64,000 nucleotides of DNA from Mesorhizobium opportunistum WSM2075 (GTDB lineage Bacteria > Pseudomonadota > Alphaproteobacteria > Rhizobiales > Rhizobiaceae), in contig NC_015675.1 of NCBI RefSeq assembly GCF_000176035.2, positions 6,142,001-6,206,000 of the forward strand, in the 5' to 3' direction. Both the position numbers and the translations under genes were made by a program. Shown one piece after another: positions 53,343-62,673 of the stretch (positions are counted from its first letter, which is position 1; each line of letters starts with the position of its first letter). The notes beneath the pieces are model-generated. The model was not told the DNA's origin. It saw only the letters and a program-made list of their open reading frames with translations, and searched no databases.

Positions 53343-54074
53343 ATGGGCTTGATCGATAGACATGCATTAATCGAGAAGAACGCCACGCTGCTTCTCGTAG
53401 GCTCCCTTCTTGTGGTGACCGTCGGCGGCATCGTCGAGATCGCACCCCTCTTCTACCTCGATAACACGATCGAGAAAGTCGAAGGCATGCGGCCCTACTC
53501 GCCGCTCGAGCTTGCCGGACGCAACATCTATGTGCGCGAGGGCTGCTACCTCTGCCACAGCCAGATGATCAGGCCGTTCCGCGACGAGGTCGAGCGCTAC
53601 GGCCATTACAGCCTGGCCGCCGAGTCGATGTACGATCATCCCTTTCAATGGGGATCGAAGCGGACGGGGCCGGATCTCGCCCGGGTCGGCGACCGATATT
53701 CGAATGCATGGCATGTCGCGCATCTCTCCGATCCGCGTTCCGTTGTGCCGGAATCCATCATGCCCAGCTACGCGTTCCTGAAGGACGCGCCGATCGACGT
53801 GAAGGACTTCTCGACGCACCTTGTCGCCAACCGGCGGGTCGGCGTCCCCTATGACAATGATATGGTCGCGCACGCCAATGCCGATCTGATGGCGCAGGCT
53901 GATCCCAACGCCGACACATCAGGTCTTGAGGCCCGTTATCCCAAAGCCAAGATCGGCGACTTCGACGGCAACCCGCAACAGGTCACCGAAATGGATGCCC
54001 TCGTCGCCTATCTGCAGATGCTGGGCACGCTGGTCGATTTCAAGAACTACGACGAAGCCGCCGGCTACCGCTGA
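53343..54074 (+). CDS. ccoO: Cytochrome cbb3 oxidase subunit II, monohaem cytochrome c
   Basis: A 243-residue membrane-anchored cytochrome c. It has one N-terminal helix ([22 protein letters not shown]), haem-binding CYLCH near residue 66 and a probable axial methionine in [20 protein letters not shown] precedes the ATG, 11 bp after ccoN. It transfers electrons from CcoP to the catalytic subunit. Confidence 0.95.
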   Translation: MGLIDRHALIEKNATLLLVGSLLVVTVGGIVEIAPLFYLDNTIEKVEGMRPYSPLELAGRNIYVREGCYLCHSQMIRPFRDEVERYGHYSLAAESMYDHPFQWGSKRTGPDLARVGDRYSNAWHVAHLSDPRSVVPESIMPSYAFLKDAPIDVKDFSTHLVANRRVGVPYDNDMVAHANADLMAQADPNADTSGLEARYPKAKIGDFDGNPQQVTEMDALVAYLQMLGTLVDFKNYDEAAGYR

Positions 54075-54084
54075 GGAGTTTTCC

Positions 54085-54234
54085 ATGAATTACAATTTTA
54101 TGCGGGAGTTTGCCGACAGCTGGGGTCTTGTCGCCATGGCGCTTTTCTTTGCGGGGGCAATTGTCTTCGCGCTGCGCCCCGGCAGCCGCAAGCTTGCGGA
54201 CGAAGCAGCCCGGATTCCCCTCGAGGACGAGTGA
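54085..54234 (+). CDS. ccoQ: Cytochrome cbb3 oxidase subunit CcoQ
   Basis: A 49-residue small membrane protein, MNYNFMREFADSWGLVAM followed by a hydrophobic helix and an acidic tail ending LEDE. It is predicted to stabilise the CcoNOP complex. It lies 10 bp after ccoO and just before ccoP. It is too short for many gene finders, but its position, ribosome-binding site (GAGGAGTTTTCC) and sequence are typical. Confidence 0.93.
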   Translation: MNYNFMREFADSWGLVAMALFFAGAIVFALRPGSRKLADEAARIPLEDE

Positions 54235-54236
54235 TC

Positions 54237-55100
54237 ATGAGCGACGAACACATCGACGAAATCTCCGGCGTCTCAACCACGGGTCACGAATGGGACGGCA
54301 TCCGGGAGCTGAACAACCCACTTCCGCGCTGGTGGGTCATCACGTTCTACGTCACCATCGTCTGGGCGATCGGCTACACCATCGCCTATCCGGCATGGCC
54401 GCTGCTGCACTCGGCGACAACGGGTGTTCTCGGCTATTCGAGCCGCAACGACGTCAAGAACGAGTTGGCGGCGGCGGAAGCAGCGAAGGGCAAATACGTC
54501 GCGGCGGTGGAGTCGAAAAGCGTCTCCGAAATCGCCGCGGACGATGCCTTGCGGGAATTCGCGGTCGCGGCCGGCGGCGCCGCATTCAAGGTCAACTGCA
54601 CGCAGTGCCACGGCTCCGGCGCCCAGGGTTCCAAGGGCTTTCCCAACCTCAACGACGACGACTGGCTGTGGGGCGGCAAGGCCGAGCAGATCCAGCAGAC
54701 GATCACGCACGGCATCCGCTTCGCTTCAGATCCGGACACGCGTCTGTCGGAAATGCCGGCCTTCGGGGACATCATCACCGCCGACCAGATCGCTCAGGTC
54801 AGCGCCTACGTTGCCAGCCTGTCCGGCAAGGTCCGCGATGCAACTCCTATTCAACCCGGCGCCAGGGTCTTCGCCGAAAACTGCGTCGCCTGTCACGGCG
54901 ACAATGCAAAAGGCAACAGGGAACTCGGCGCACCCGACCTGACCGACGCGATCTGGCTTTACGGGTCGGGCGAGACGGCAATCGCCGACCAGGTTCGCGC
55001 ACCGAAGCAGGGCGTGATGCCTGCATGGGGCGCGCGTCTCGGCGAGACCAAGGTCAAGGAGTTGGCGGTCTACATCCATTCGCTCGGCGGTGGGGAATAG
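54237..55100 (+). CDS. ccoP: Cytochrome cbb3 oxidase subunit III, dihaem cytochrome c
   Basis: A 287-residue membrane-anchored dihaem cytochrome c. An N-terminal soluble part with GHEWDGIRELNNPLPRWW, the CcoP hallmark, is followed by a transmembrane helix and two haem-binding sites CTQCH (about residue 122) and CVACH (about 219). Methionine ligands are likely in LSEMPAFG and GVMPAWG. The ATG at 54237 overlaps nothing and lies 2 bp after ccoQ. It receives electrons from the bc1 complex or soluble cytochromes. Confidence 0.95.
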   Translation: MSDEHIDEISGVSTTGHEWDGIRELNNPLPRWWVITFYVTIVWAIGYTIAYPAWPLLHSATTGVLGYSSRNDVKNELAAAEAAKGKYVAAVESKSVSEIAADDALREFAVAAGGAAFKVNCTQCHGSGAQGSKGFPNLNDDDWLWGGKAEQIQQTITHGIRFASDPDTRLSEMPAFGDIITADQIAQVSAYVASLSGKVRDATPIQPGARVFAENCVACHGDNAKGNRELGAPDLTDAIWLYGSGETAIADQVRAPKQGVMPAWGARLGETKVKELAVYIHSLGGGE

Positions 55101-55139
55101 GTCGGGGGCCCTATTTCCTGCCCTTCACCGCCTGAGCGA

Positions 55140-55164
55140 CGAGGCCCGGCCAGTCCGGGCCTCG
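55140..55164 (+). terminator. Rho-independent-like terminator after ccoP
   Basis: CGAGGCCCGG and CCGGGCCTCG form a perfect 10-bp stem with loop CCAGT, followed by ATCTTTTC. It separates ccoNOQP from the separately controlled fixGHIS transcript. Confidence 0.85.
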
Positions 55165-55184
55165 ATCTTTTCGGCATTCGCCGA

Positions 55185-55198
55185 TTGACCTGCATCAA
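55185..55198 (+). promoter_or_regulatory. Anaerobox (FNR/FixK site) upstream of fixG
   Basis: TTGACCTGCATCAA fits TTGAY-N4-RTCAA. It follows the ccoP terminator by 20 bp and lies 76 bp upstream of the proposed fixG start, so fixGHIS has its own oxygen-controlled promoter. Confidence 0.85.
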
Positions 55199-55273
55199 CG
55201 CGGGTCGGTCCAGGCGGCGGCAATGTTGCCCAGCGCGCTCAAAATCACGGTCTGCGTGCAAGTGGAGATAGTC

Positions 55274-56833
55274 GTGCTGGACAAGACGCAGGTAGAACGG
55301 CTGGAAGCCGAGGCGGTCAATTCCGCCAAGACACGTCAGCCCCTCTACGCTGCGCGCAAGAAAATCTTCCCAAAGCGCGCCTCGGGCAACTTTCGCCGCT
55401 TCAAATGGCTGGTGATGGCGATCACGCTTGGCATCTACTACCTGACGCCGTGGCTGCGTTGGGATCGCGGTCCATTTGCCCCGGACCAGGCCGTGCTGCT
55501 CGATCTTGCCAATCGGCGCTTCTACTTCTTCTTCATCGAGATATGGCCCCAGGAATTCTTCTACGTGGCCGGCCTCCTGGTCATGGCCGGCGTTGGACTT
55601 TTCCTGATCACCTCGACTGTCGGCCGTGCGTGGTGCGGCTATGCATGTCCGCAGACCGTATGGGTCGATCTGTTCCTTGTCGTCGAACGTGCGGTCGAGG
55701 GGGACCGCAACGCCCGCATGAAACTTGACGCTGGCCCCTGGACCGCCCGCAAGTTGATGCTGCGCCTATCGAAGCACGCCGTCTGGTTGGTCATCGGCGC
55801 GGCGACCGGCGGCGCCTGGATTTTCTATTTCGCTGATGCACCGACACTTGTGGGCGAGCTTTTCACCGGTACCGCCGCGCCTGTCGCCTACATCACCATC
55901 GCCGTGTTGACGGCGACCACCTACACGTTCGGCGGCCTGATGCGCGAACAGGTCTGCACCTATATGTGCCCATGGCCGCGCATCCAGGCAGCCATGCTCG
56001 ACGAGAATTCGCTCACCGTCACCTACAATGACTGGCGCGGCGAACCGCGCTCGCGTCACGCCAAGAAGGTGCAAGCGACAGGGCAGTCCGTCGGCGACTG
56101 CGTCGACTGCAATGCCTGCGTCGCGGTCTGCCCGATGGGGATCGACATTCGCGACGGCCAGCAGCTCGAATGCATCACCTGCGCGCTGTGTATCGACGCC
56201 TGCGACGGCGTCATGGACAAGCTCGGCAAGGAGCGCGGGCTGATCTCCTACGCGACGCTCTCCGATTACAACGCCAATATGATGCTGGCGACCGCAGGCG
56301 GCTCCAGTTCAATCAATCCGTCGCTGGTCAGGACTGGCGTCGGCACCTTCTCCGATCAGGTGGCGCATTTTCACATTCGCAAGATCTTCCGGCCGCGCAC
56401 CTACGTCTACATGGGCCTGTGGTCGCTGATCGGGCTGGGCCTGCTCTATTCGCTGCTGACGCGCGATCGGCTCGAGCTGAACGTGCTGCATGACCGCAAT
56501 CCGCAATTCGTCACGCTATCCGATGGCTCCATCCGCAACGGCTATACCGTCAAGCTGCTCAACATGATCCCTGAGCCAAGGACAATCGTCGTCACCATGC
56601 AGGGCCTGGAGGGTGCCGATATGGCCGTCGTCGGCGACGACATCCCGGCCGGCCGGTCTTTCGCCATCCCGGTCGAGCCCGACCGCCTGAAAACGTTGAA
56701 GGTCTTCGTTCGCCAGCCGGCGGACCAGATCCACGCACCGGCACAGACCTTCAAGTTCCGTGTCGAAGATGGAGCGAGCTTCGAGTCGAACGAGTACACC
56801 GCCACATTCAACGCGCCAGAGGCCGCCAAATGA
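55274..56833 (+). CDS. fixG: cbb3 oxidase maturation protein, FixG/CcoG
   Basis: A 519-residue membrane iron-sulfur protein with N-terminal helices and a CGYACPQTVW block. Two ferredoxin-type clusters lie near residues 275-305 (CVDCNACVAVCP and CITCALCIDAC), with a C-terminal immunoglobulin-like domain. It is thought to reduce or deliver copper for cbb3 assembly. A GTG start at 55274 (GGAG 6 bases upstream) is favoured because the expected transcript start from the anaerobox is near 55233; the frame is open from 55223. First gene of fixGHIS. Confidence 0.93.
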   Translation: MLDKTQVERLEAEAVNSAKTRQPLYAARKKIFPKRASGNFRRFKWLVMAITLGIYYLTPWLRWDRGPFAPDQAVLLDLANRRFYFFFIEIWPQEFFYVAGLLVMAGVGLFLITSTVGRAWCGYACPQTVWVDLFLVVERAVEGDRNARMKLDAGPWTARKLMLRLSKHAVWLVIGAATGGAWIFYFADAPTLVGELFTGTAAPVAYITIAVLTATTYTFGGLMREQVCTYMCPWPRIQAAMLDENSLTVTYNDWRGEPRSRHAKKVQATGQSVGDCVDCNACVAVCPMGIDIRDGQQLECITCALCIDACDGVMDKLGKERGLISYATLSDYNANMMLATAGGSSSINPSLVRTGVGTFSDQVAHFHIRKIFRPRTYVYMGLWSLIGLGLLYSLLTRDRLELNVLHDRNPQFVTLSDGSIRNGYTVKLLNMIPEPRTIVVTMQGLEGADMAVVGDDIPAGRSFAIPVEPDRLKTLKVFVRQPADQIHAPAQTFKFRVEDGASFESNEYTATFNAPEAAK

Positions 56834-57327
56834 CCGCCAATGCCCAAAAGCCTCGCGAATTCACAGGCAGGCACATGCTGGCCATCATTCTCACCTTTTT
56901 CGGGGTGGTCATCGCGGTCAACCTGACCATGGCCACGCTCGCCAATACGAGTTGGACCGGCCTCGTCGTCGAGAACACCTATGTGGCCAGCCAGCAATTC
57001 AACAAGGAGGCCGAGGCCGGCCGCGCCCAAGCAGCGCTCGGTTGGACCGGCAAGCTGACCATCGCATGGGGCGAAGTCCGGTACAGCCTCTCCGACGCAG
57101 CCGGCAAGCCGGTTCCTCTACACGGTGTCAAGGTGCTGTTTCGTCATCCCGCCTACGAGAAAGAGGACGAATCCGTCACGCTCGCCCTCGCCTCAGGCCA
57201 GGAATTCGCAGCGCAGCATATGCCGAAGGACGGCGTCTGGATCGTCGAAGTCGACGCCGATGCCGGCCTGGCGCGACCCTATCGCGACGTCCGCAGGATC
57301 ATGATTTCTCATGGAGCGCTGCAGTGA
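56830..57327 (+). CDS. fixH: cbb3 oxidase assembly protein FixH
   Basis: A 165-residue membrane-anchored protein with an N-terminal helix (MLAIILTFFGVVIAVNLTMATLANTSW) and a periplasmic part containing WTGLVVENTYVASQQFN, both typical of FixH. Its ATG overlaps the fixG stop by 4 bases (ATGA). It works with FixI in copper supply to the oxidase. Confidence 0.93.
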   Translation: MTANAQKPREFTGRHMLAIILTFFGVVIAVNLTMATLANTSWTGLVVENTYVASQQFNKEAEAGRAQAALGWTGKLTIAWGEVRYSLSDAAGKPVPLHGVKVLFRHPAYEKEDESVTLALASGQEFAAQHMPKDGVWIVEVDADAGLARPYRDVRRIMISHGALQ

Positions 57328-59612
57328 GCTGTTGTGCACCGGGCGCTGAAATGGCGCTGGATCTGAACGGCTCCACGTCGGTCCTGCCATCCAGCCAGGA
57401 GATCAGGTTAGCGAGCCGATCGCTTGGCGACAGTCTTCGGCAGACCGACCTTTCAGTGCCGGCGGTTCATTGCGCCGCCTGCATCCAGGCGATCGAGGCG
57501 GCACTTGGAAAGCTCGATCACGTCGAAAGCGCGCGCGTCAACCTGTCGACGAAACGGGTCGCGGTCCGGTGGCGTGGAGACGAGGTGCCACCCTTCGTCA
57601 CCGCGCTCGGCAGGCTGGGCTACGAGGCGCATCTGTTCGCACCCGAGATCGACGACAAGGACAAGACGCTTGCCGAACTGATCCGCGCCGTCGCTGTTGC
57701 CGGCTTTGCGGCGGGCAACATCATGCTGCTTTCGGTCTCTGTCTGGTCCGGCGCCGAAGGTGCTACCCGCGACCTGTTTCACTGGGTCTCGGCGCTGATC
57801 GCCATTCCAGCCCTCGCCTTCGCCGGCGGCATCTTCTTCCGTTCGGCCTGGAATGCTTTGCGTCATGGCCGCATGAATATGGACGTGCCCATCGCGGTCG
57901 GTGTTTCGCTCGCCTACGCCATGAGCCTTTATGAGACGATCAATCATGGCGACCACGCCTATTTCGACGCGTCGGTATCGCTGCTGTTCTTCCTTTTGAT
58001 CGGACGCACGCTGGATCATGTGATGCGGGAGCGTGCCCGGACTGCCGTGAAAGGCCTGTCTCAGCTGGCGGCGCGTGGCGCCATGGTGCTGCGCGGCGAT
58101 GGCGCGCGCGACTATCTGCCGGTCGGCGAGATCGAACCAGGCATGCGGTTGTTGATCGCGGCCGGTGAGAGGATCCCCGTCGACGGCAAGATCATCCAGG
58201 GAACGTCGGATCTCGACTGCTCGCTGGCCTCAGGCGAAAGCACGCCGAAAAACGTGGCGCCGGGCGAAGCGGTACAGGCCGGCGTGCTCAATCTTACCGG
58301 CCCGCTGACGATTGAGGCGGCAGCCGCCGCAAGGGATTCGTTCCTGGCGGAAATGGTCAGGTTGATGGAGGCCGCCGAGGGCGGCCGCGCGCAATATCGC
58401 CGTATCGCCGACCGCGTTTCAGCGCTTTATGCCCCGGTGGTCCATCTGACGGCGTTTGTGACATTCCTGGGCTGGATAGCGGCGACCGGCGACTGGCATC
58501 GGGCGATGACGATCGCCATCGCCGTCCTCATCATCACATGCCCGTGCGCGCTTGGCCTCGCGGTGCCGATCGTGCAGGTGGTCGCCGCAAGGCGCCTGTT
58601 CGAGAACGGCATCATGGTCAAGGATGGCTCCGCCATGGAACGCCTGGCAAGTGTGGACATTGCGGTCTTCGACAAGACCGGAACGCTGACGCTTGGCCAG
58701 CCCCGGCTCGTCAACGCGCCGTCGATCGATCCGGCCATGCTGACAGTCGCAGCCGACCTGGCGGCGCACTCGCGTCATCCGTTTTCAAAGGCCATAGCCG
58801 GCTTTGCCATTCCTGGCGGGCAGCTCAAATTCGATGCCGTCACCGAGCATCCGGGATTTGGAATCGAGGCCACTGACGCGGCAAGTACCTGGCGACTGGG
58901 CCGACGCGGATGGGCTGGCTGGAAGGCTCGAACCGGCGGTGAAGGCAAACACGGCTACGGCGGAACGGTGCTGACGAGAAACGGGATGATTGCCGCATGC
59001 TTCGTTTTCGAGGATGCATTGCGCGCCGACGCCAGAGCGGCCATCGATCAATTGAGCGACGCCGGGGTTCCCGTGGAGATGCTGTCGGGCGATACCGCGG
59101 CAGCCTGTGCCGAGGTTGCGAAGTCACTCGGAATCGACGACTTCGTTCCGTGCCTGCTGCCATCCGGCAAGCTCGAGCGCATCGAAACCCTCGCGAAAGT
59201 TGGGCACAGGGTTCTGATGGTTGGCGACGGCCTCAACGACACGCCGGCACTGAGCGCAGCGCATGTCTCGATCGCACCGGCAACCGCAGCCGATGTTGGC
59301 CGCAACGCCGCGGACTTCGTCTTCCTGCGTGAAAGCCTCGTGGCGGTGCCGCTCGCGCTGGACGTCTCGCGCAAGGCAGGAAGCCTGATCCGGCAGAACA
59401 TCGCAATCGCAATCGTCTACAATACGGTGGCAGTACCGATCGCCATACTTGGACACGTCACGCCCTTGATAGCGGCAATTGCCATGTCCGCTTCATCACT
59501 GCTCGTCATCGGAAATGCGTTGCGACTGCGAACCTCCGAGCCCATTTCACAGGCCAAAAATGTTCGCCGTGACAGGCTGTCCGACTTCAACGAACTGGCC
59601 CGGTCGTCATGA
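57324..59612 (+). CDS. fixI: Copper-exporting P1B-type ATPase FixI/CcoI
   Basis: A 762-residue P-type ATPase delivering copper for cbb3 assembly. The N-terminus has SCCAPG and a metal-binding domain with CAACIQAIE (about residue 50). The membrane metal motif CPCALG is near residue 405, the phosphorylated Asp is in DKTGTLTLG near 450, and the hinge is GDGLNDTPAL. A GTG at 57324 overlapping the fixH stop (GTGA) is chosen as start because it begins exactly with the conserved SCCAPG; the frame extends back through fixH in another reading. Confidence 0.93.
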   Translation: MSCCAPGAEMALDLNGSTSVLPSSQEIRLASRSLGDSLRQTDLSVPAVHCAACIQAIEAALGKLDHVESARVNLSTKRVAVRWRGDEVPPFVTALGRLGYEAHLFAPEIDDKDKTLAELIRAVAVAGFAAGNIMLLSVSVWSGAEGATRDLFHWVSALIAIPALAFAGGIFFRSAWNALRHGRMNMDVPIAVGVSLAYAMSLYETINHGDHAYFDASVSLLFFLLIGRTLDHVMRERARTAVKGLSQLAARGAMVLRGDGARDYLPVGEIEPGMRLLIAAGERIPVDGKIIQGTSDLDCSLASGESTPKNVAPGEAVQAGVLNLTGPLTIEAAAAARDSFLAEMVRLMEAAEGGRAQYRRIADRVSALYAPVVHLTAFVTFLGWIAATGDWHRAMTIAIAVLIITCPCALGLAVPIVQVVAARRLFENGIMVKDGSAMERLASVDIAVFDKTGTLTLGQPRLVNAPSIDPAMLTVAADLAAHSRHPFSKAIAGFAIPGGQLKFDAVTEHPGFGIEATDAASTWRLGRRGWAGWKARTGGEGKHGYGGTVLTRNGMIAACFVFEDALRADARAAIDQLSDAGVPVEMLSGDTAAACAEVAKSLGIDDFVPCLLPSGKLERIETLAKVGHRVLMVGDGLNDTPALSAAHVSIAPATAADVGRNAADFVFLRESLVAVPLALDVSRKAGSLIRQNIAIAIVYNTVAVPIAILGHVTPLIAAIAMSASSLLVIGNALRLRTSEPISQAKNVRRDRLSDFNELARSS

Positions 59613-59770
59613 CCACCCTCACCTATCTCATACCCGTCGCTCTCTTTCTTGGCGCGCTTGGCTTGGGCGGCTTCCTGTGGGCGTTGAAAAGTGGCCAGTA
59701 TGAAGATCTCGACGGTGCAGCCGAGCGAATTCTCATCGATCCAGAAGAGAAAAAGCGTCCACTGATCTAA
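59609..59770 (+). CDS. fixS: cbb3 oxidase assembly protein FixS/CcoS
   Basis: A 53-residue small membrane protein beginning [19 protein letters not shown] and containing [19 protein letters not shown], the FixS/CcoS signature. The ATG overlaps the fixI stop (ATGA). It is required with FixI for cofactor insertion. It is short and easily missed, but unmistakable in position and sequence. Confidence 0.95.
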   Translation: MTTLTYLIPVALFLGALGLGGFLWALKSGQYEDLDGAAERILIDPEEKKRPLI

Positions 59771-59892
59771 AGATAATCGATGGTGACAGCTCTCCTTTGG
59801 AAGAAGACCGAGACACCAACCTCTCCACCTCAATCGTGACGCGCGAGATCGTTGTATTCCAGGCTGTTGTTTCTCCGACTAATGCCCATCAA

Positions 59893-59908
59893 TTTGCGCC
59901 AGCGCAAA
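59893..59908 (+). promoter_or_regulatory. NnrR-type box upstream of nirK
   Basis: TTTGCGC-CA-GCGCAAA is a perfect palindrome whose core TTGCG-N4-CGCAA (59894-59907) matches the known binding pattern of the nitric-oxide-responsive regulator NnrR in alphaproteobacteria. Its centre lies 73 bp upstream of the nirK start. The nnrR gene itself is not in the window. The rest of the 203-bp gap after fixS shows no gene. Confidence 0.85.
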
Positions 59909-59973
59909 GAAACCCTGCGTCAGGTCCTGTAGCTTTCTTCTCATCCGCAACGGTCGAGACACAGGAGATTCAC

Positions 59974-61080
59974 ATGATCACGCGACGCGAAGCCCTCTTC
60001 GGAGCAGCGCTCGGCGCTGCCGCGGTTGCGGCACTGCCCGCATTGTCGGCAACGGTCACAAAGGCGGAGATCCGCGGGCTGCCCCGTGAAAAGATCACGC
60101 TCATGGCACCGCCTTTTGTGCATCCGCATGACCAGATCGCCAAGAGCGGGCCGAAGATCGTCGAGTTCACCATGACGATCGAGGAAAAACCTGTCGTCAT
60201 CGATGCCGATGGCACAAAGCTCAACGCGATGACCTACAACGGCTCGATCCCAGGCCCGCTGATGGTCGTGCACCAGGACGACTACCTCGAGCTGACCCTC
60301 ATCAATCCCGACACCAACTCGCTGGCCCACAACATCGACTTCCACGCCGCGACCGGCGGCCTGGGTGGCGGGGGCCTGACCTTGATCAATCCGGGCGAAC
60401 AGGTGACCCTGCGCTTCAAGGCGACGCGGACGGGAACGTTTGTCTATCACTGCGCCCCTGGCGGCGCGATGATCCCCTGGCACGTCGTGTCCGGCATGAA
60501 CGGTGCCGTCATGGTGCTGCCGCGCGACGGGCTGAGGAACGACAAGGGCGAACCGGTCAAGTACGACAAGATCTTCTACATCGGCGAGAGTGACTTCTAC
60601 ATTCCGCGCGACGAGAAGGGCAATTTCAAGAGCTACGAATCCGCCGGCGACGGCTACGATGACACCGTCAAGGTGATGCGTGGGCTTATTCCGACCCATG
60701 TGGTGTTCAACGGCAAGGTCGGATCCCTGACCGGCGACAACGCCATGAAGTCCAAGGTCGGCGAAACGGTGCTCATCGTCCATTCTCAGGCCAATCGCGA
60801 TACGCGGCCGCATTTGATCGGCGGCCACGGCGATTATGTCTGGGAGCTGGGCAAATTCGCAAACCCGCCGGCCAAGGATCTGGAGACTTGGTTCATCCGC
60901 GGCGGTTCTGCGGGGGCGGCGCTCTATACATTCCTGCAGCCGGGCGTCTACGCCTACGTCAATCACAATCTGATCGAGGCCGTGGAACTCGGAGCAACCG
61001 CTCACTTCAAGGTCGAGGGCGATTGGAATGACGACCTGATGACGCAGGTCGAAGCACCCAAGCCCATCGCCATCAACTGA
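59974..61080 (+). CDS. nirK: Copper-containing nitrite reductase
   Basis: A 368-residue periplasmic multicopper enzyme reducing nitrite to nitric oxide. The N-terminus [19 protein letters not shown] resembles a Tat signal. Type 1 copper ligands are His119, Cys160, His170 and Met175; type 2 copper ligands include His124 and His159. The catalytic Asp is Asp122, and the second catalytic His lies in [11 protein letters not shown]. The loop [11 protein letters not shown] is one residue longer between Cys and His than the Achromobacter-type enzyme as remembered. ATG at 59974 has AGGAGATTCAC upstream; the earlier open frame is promoter. An NnrR box precedes it. Confidence 0.96.
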   Translation: MITRREALFGAALGAAAVAALPALSATVTKAEIRGLPREKITLMAPPFVHPHDQIAKSGPKIVEFTMTIEEKPVVIDADGTKLNAMTYNGSIPGPLMVVHQDDYLELTLINPDTNSLAHNIDFHAATGGLGGGGLTLINPGEQVTLRFKATRTGTFVYHCAPGGAMIPWHVVSGMNGAVMVLPRDGLRNDKGEPVKYDKIFYIGESDFYIPRDEKGNFKSYESAGDGYDDTVKVMRGLIPTHVVFNGKVGSLTGDNAMKSKVGETVLIVHSQANRDTRPHLIGGHGDYVWELGKFANPPAKDLETWFIRGGSAGAALYTFLQPGVYAYVNHNLIEAVELGATAHFKVEGDWNDDLMTQVEAPKPIAIN

Positions 61081-61095
61081 ACGGCACTTTCAATT

Positions 61096-61122
61096 TGCCC
61101 GGACAGCAATGCTGTCCGGGCA
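61096..61122 (+). other. Strong hairpin between nirK and nirV
   Basis: TGCCCGGACAGCA and its exact inverse TGCTGTCCGGGCA are separated by a single A, giving a stem of about 12 bp. No T-run follows, so it probably reduces rather than ends read-through into nirV and may protect the nirK mRNA from decay. Confidence 0.8.
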
Positions 61123-61134
61123 TGGACAAAAGAC

Positions 61135-62004
61135 ATGTCGGCTTTCATCCTGAAACTCATGCCGATCGCCATGATGGCCGCAGCCGTGCCGGTTGGGCTA
61201 TCGATACAGACAGCCAGTGGCCGTAGACAGTCCCATGTCGCTGCCATGACGGTCAGCCTGCTTCCAGGTTCGATCATCTATCCGATGCCGGGCGAGTACC
61301 TTAGGGGCGGACGCCCGCAAGCAAATCCCAAAGTCGAGCGGCAACTCAACGGTCCGCTCGAGATCATGACCTATCAGGTCAGCGCTGCCGACTACGCGGA
61401 TTGTGTGTCGGCTGGCGCCTGTCGGCCGGCGGAGGAGACCCGCTCAATCCCGCGCGATGCACCTGCAACAGGAGTGAGCTATCTCGACGCCGTTGCCTAC
61501 GCCCGGTGGTATTCTGATGTGACCGGCAGCCTGTGGCGGCTGCCATCCGACGAAGAGTGGGCCTTTGCCGCGGCGGAGCGGTTTGCTGGGGAATTCGAGG
61601 GTGTCGAAAACGATGCCGACAACCCGGCCAGACGTTGGCTCACCAGCTACCAGGCAGAGCTTGACCTCAATCGCAAACCGGACCCGTTGCCAAGGAGCCG
61701 GGGCTCCTTTGGTGTGAATTCGCGCGGCCTGGCCGACTTCTCCGGCAACGTCTGGGAGTGGACTTCGACCTGTTATGTCCGCACGACGCTGGCCGAAGAC
61801 GGAAGCGGTGTTGCGAGTTCGGTCGACAATTGCGGCGTCCACGTCCTCGAAGGCCTTCACAGAGCCTATATGTCGAACTTCGTCAGCGACGGAAAAAGCG
61901 GAGGCTGCGCTGTTGGCCTGCCCCCCGACAATCTGGGGTTCAGGCTGGTTCGGGATCGCCCTGGCTGGGCGAGCGATCTGCTCTCCCATTTGGGCATGAT
62001 CTGA
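61135..62004 (+). CDS. nirV: NirV, formylglycine-generating-enzyme-like protein
   Basis: A 289-residue protein with a SUMF1/FGE-sulfatase domain (SLLPGSIIYPMPGEYLRGG, LWRLPSDEEWAFAAA, GLADFSGNVWEWTSTCY, and the C-terminal GFRLVR). An N-terminal hydrophobic segment may anchor or export it. NirV is conserved after nirK in many denitrifiers, but its exact biochemical role is not established. It is 54 bp after nirK with a hairpin between. The ATG at 61135 is the only good start. Confidence 0.92.
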   Translation: MSAFILKLMPIAMMAAAVPVGLSIQTASGRRQSHVAAMTVSLLPGSIIYPMPGEYLRGGRPQANPKVERQLNGPLEIMTYQVSAADYADCVSAGACRPAEETRSIPRDAPATGVSYLDAVAYARWYSDVTGSLWRLPSDEEWAFAAAERFAGEFEGVENDADNPARRWLTSYQAELDLNRKPDPLPRSRGSFGVNSRGLADFSGNVWEWTSTCYVRTTLAEDGSGVASSVDNCGVHVLEGLHRAYMSNFVSDGKSGGCAVGLPPDNLGFRLVRDRPGWASDLLSHLGMI

Positions 62005-62020
62005 CGGCAGGCGCCGTCAG
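62001..62020. terminator. Hairpin between converging nirV and cytochrome b561 genes
   Basis: CTGACGGC and GCCGTCAG form a perfect 8-bp stem with loop AGGC; the nirV stop is inside the left arm. No T-run is seen on either strand, so terminator strength is uncertain. Confidence 0.5.
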
Positions 62021-62074
62021 AGTATGCCCAACAGGCCCGGCTTTGACGTGGGCGACAAATTTGCCAGACCCGTC

Positions 62075-62572
62075 CTACCGACCGGGCGACAGCATCCGCT
62101 TCAGCGTGCCGTCGCGAAGCCAGTACTGGTGGAACAGGGCCGCCAAGGCATGAACCGAAATCAGGACGATAAACACCGGCTTGCTGAGCGAATGGATGTC
62201 GCCCCACGGATCGCCAATATAGAAAGCGAGGAGTCCAACAATCGGCGTTGCGAGCAAGAGAAGATAGAAAAGGCCGTGCGATCCACGCGCGGCGATCCGC
62301 ATCCAGGCGGGCCCGCGGTCCGCCGGGCGAGGAGCACCGGATATCAGGCGCATTGTGAGCCGGACGAACACGAGCGCCAGGATCGAAATCCCCACCCAAA
62401 AATGAGCAGAGCCCAATGTCTGGTCGGCAGGAGAGACCGCGGCTCCATTTTCGGCCGCGTCGACCACGGTTGTCATGCTCTCCCCGAACAACAGTTGGAA
62501 CAACACCAGCGCCGCTATGATCCAATGAAGCGCAATTTGGTAAGATGAATAGCCAATCCTGGTTTCCGTCAT
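62075..62572 (-). CDS. Cytochrome b561 family protein
   Basis: A 165-residue membrane protein with four helices and paired histidines for haem b: QIALHWIIAAL, AHFWVGISIL, GSHGLFYLLLL, and VLISVHALAALFHQYW. The prokaryotic cytochrome b561 (CybB-like) group passes electrons from quinol to periplasmic acceptors. ATG at 62572 has AGGGGAGTCAC upstream; the open frame before it is leader. It lies between nirV and nnrS and may supply electrons to denitrification or handle superoxide; this is inference. Confidence 0.88.
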   Translation of the reverse strand: MTETRIGYSSYQIALHWIIAALVLFQLLFGESMTTVVDAAENGAAVSPADQTLGSAHFWVGISILALVFVRLTMRLISGAPRPADRGPAWMRIAARGSHGLFYLLLLATPIVGLLAFYIGDPWGDIHSLSKPVFIVLISVHALAALFHQYWLRDGTLKRMLSPGR

Positions 62573-62673
62573 GTGACTCCCCTGATGATTCAACAGCTGC
62601 GCAGTCGCGATACTGAATAGCCTGGAAACCTCGGCACAATTGGGCTCGAATCCTCCCGGAATTGTGGCCGGAA

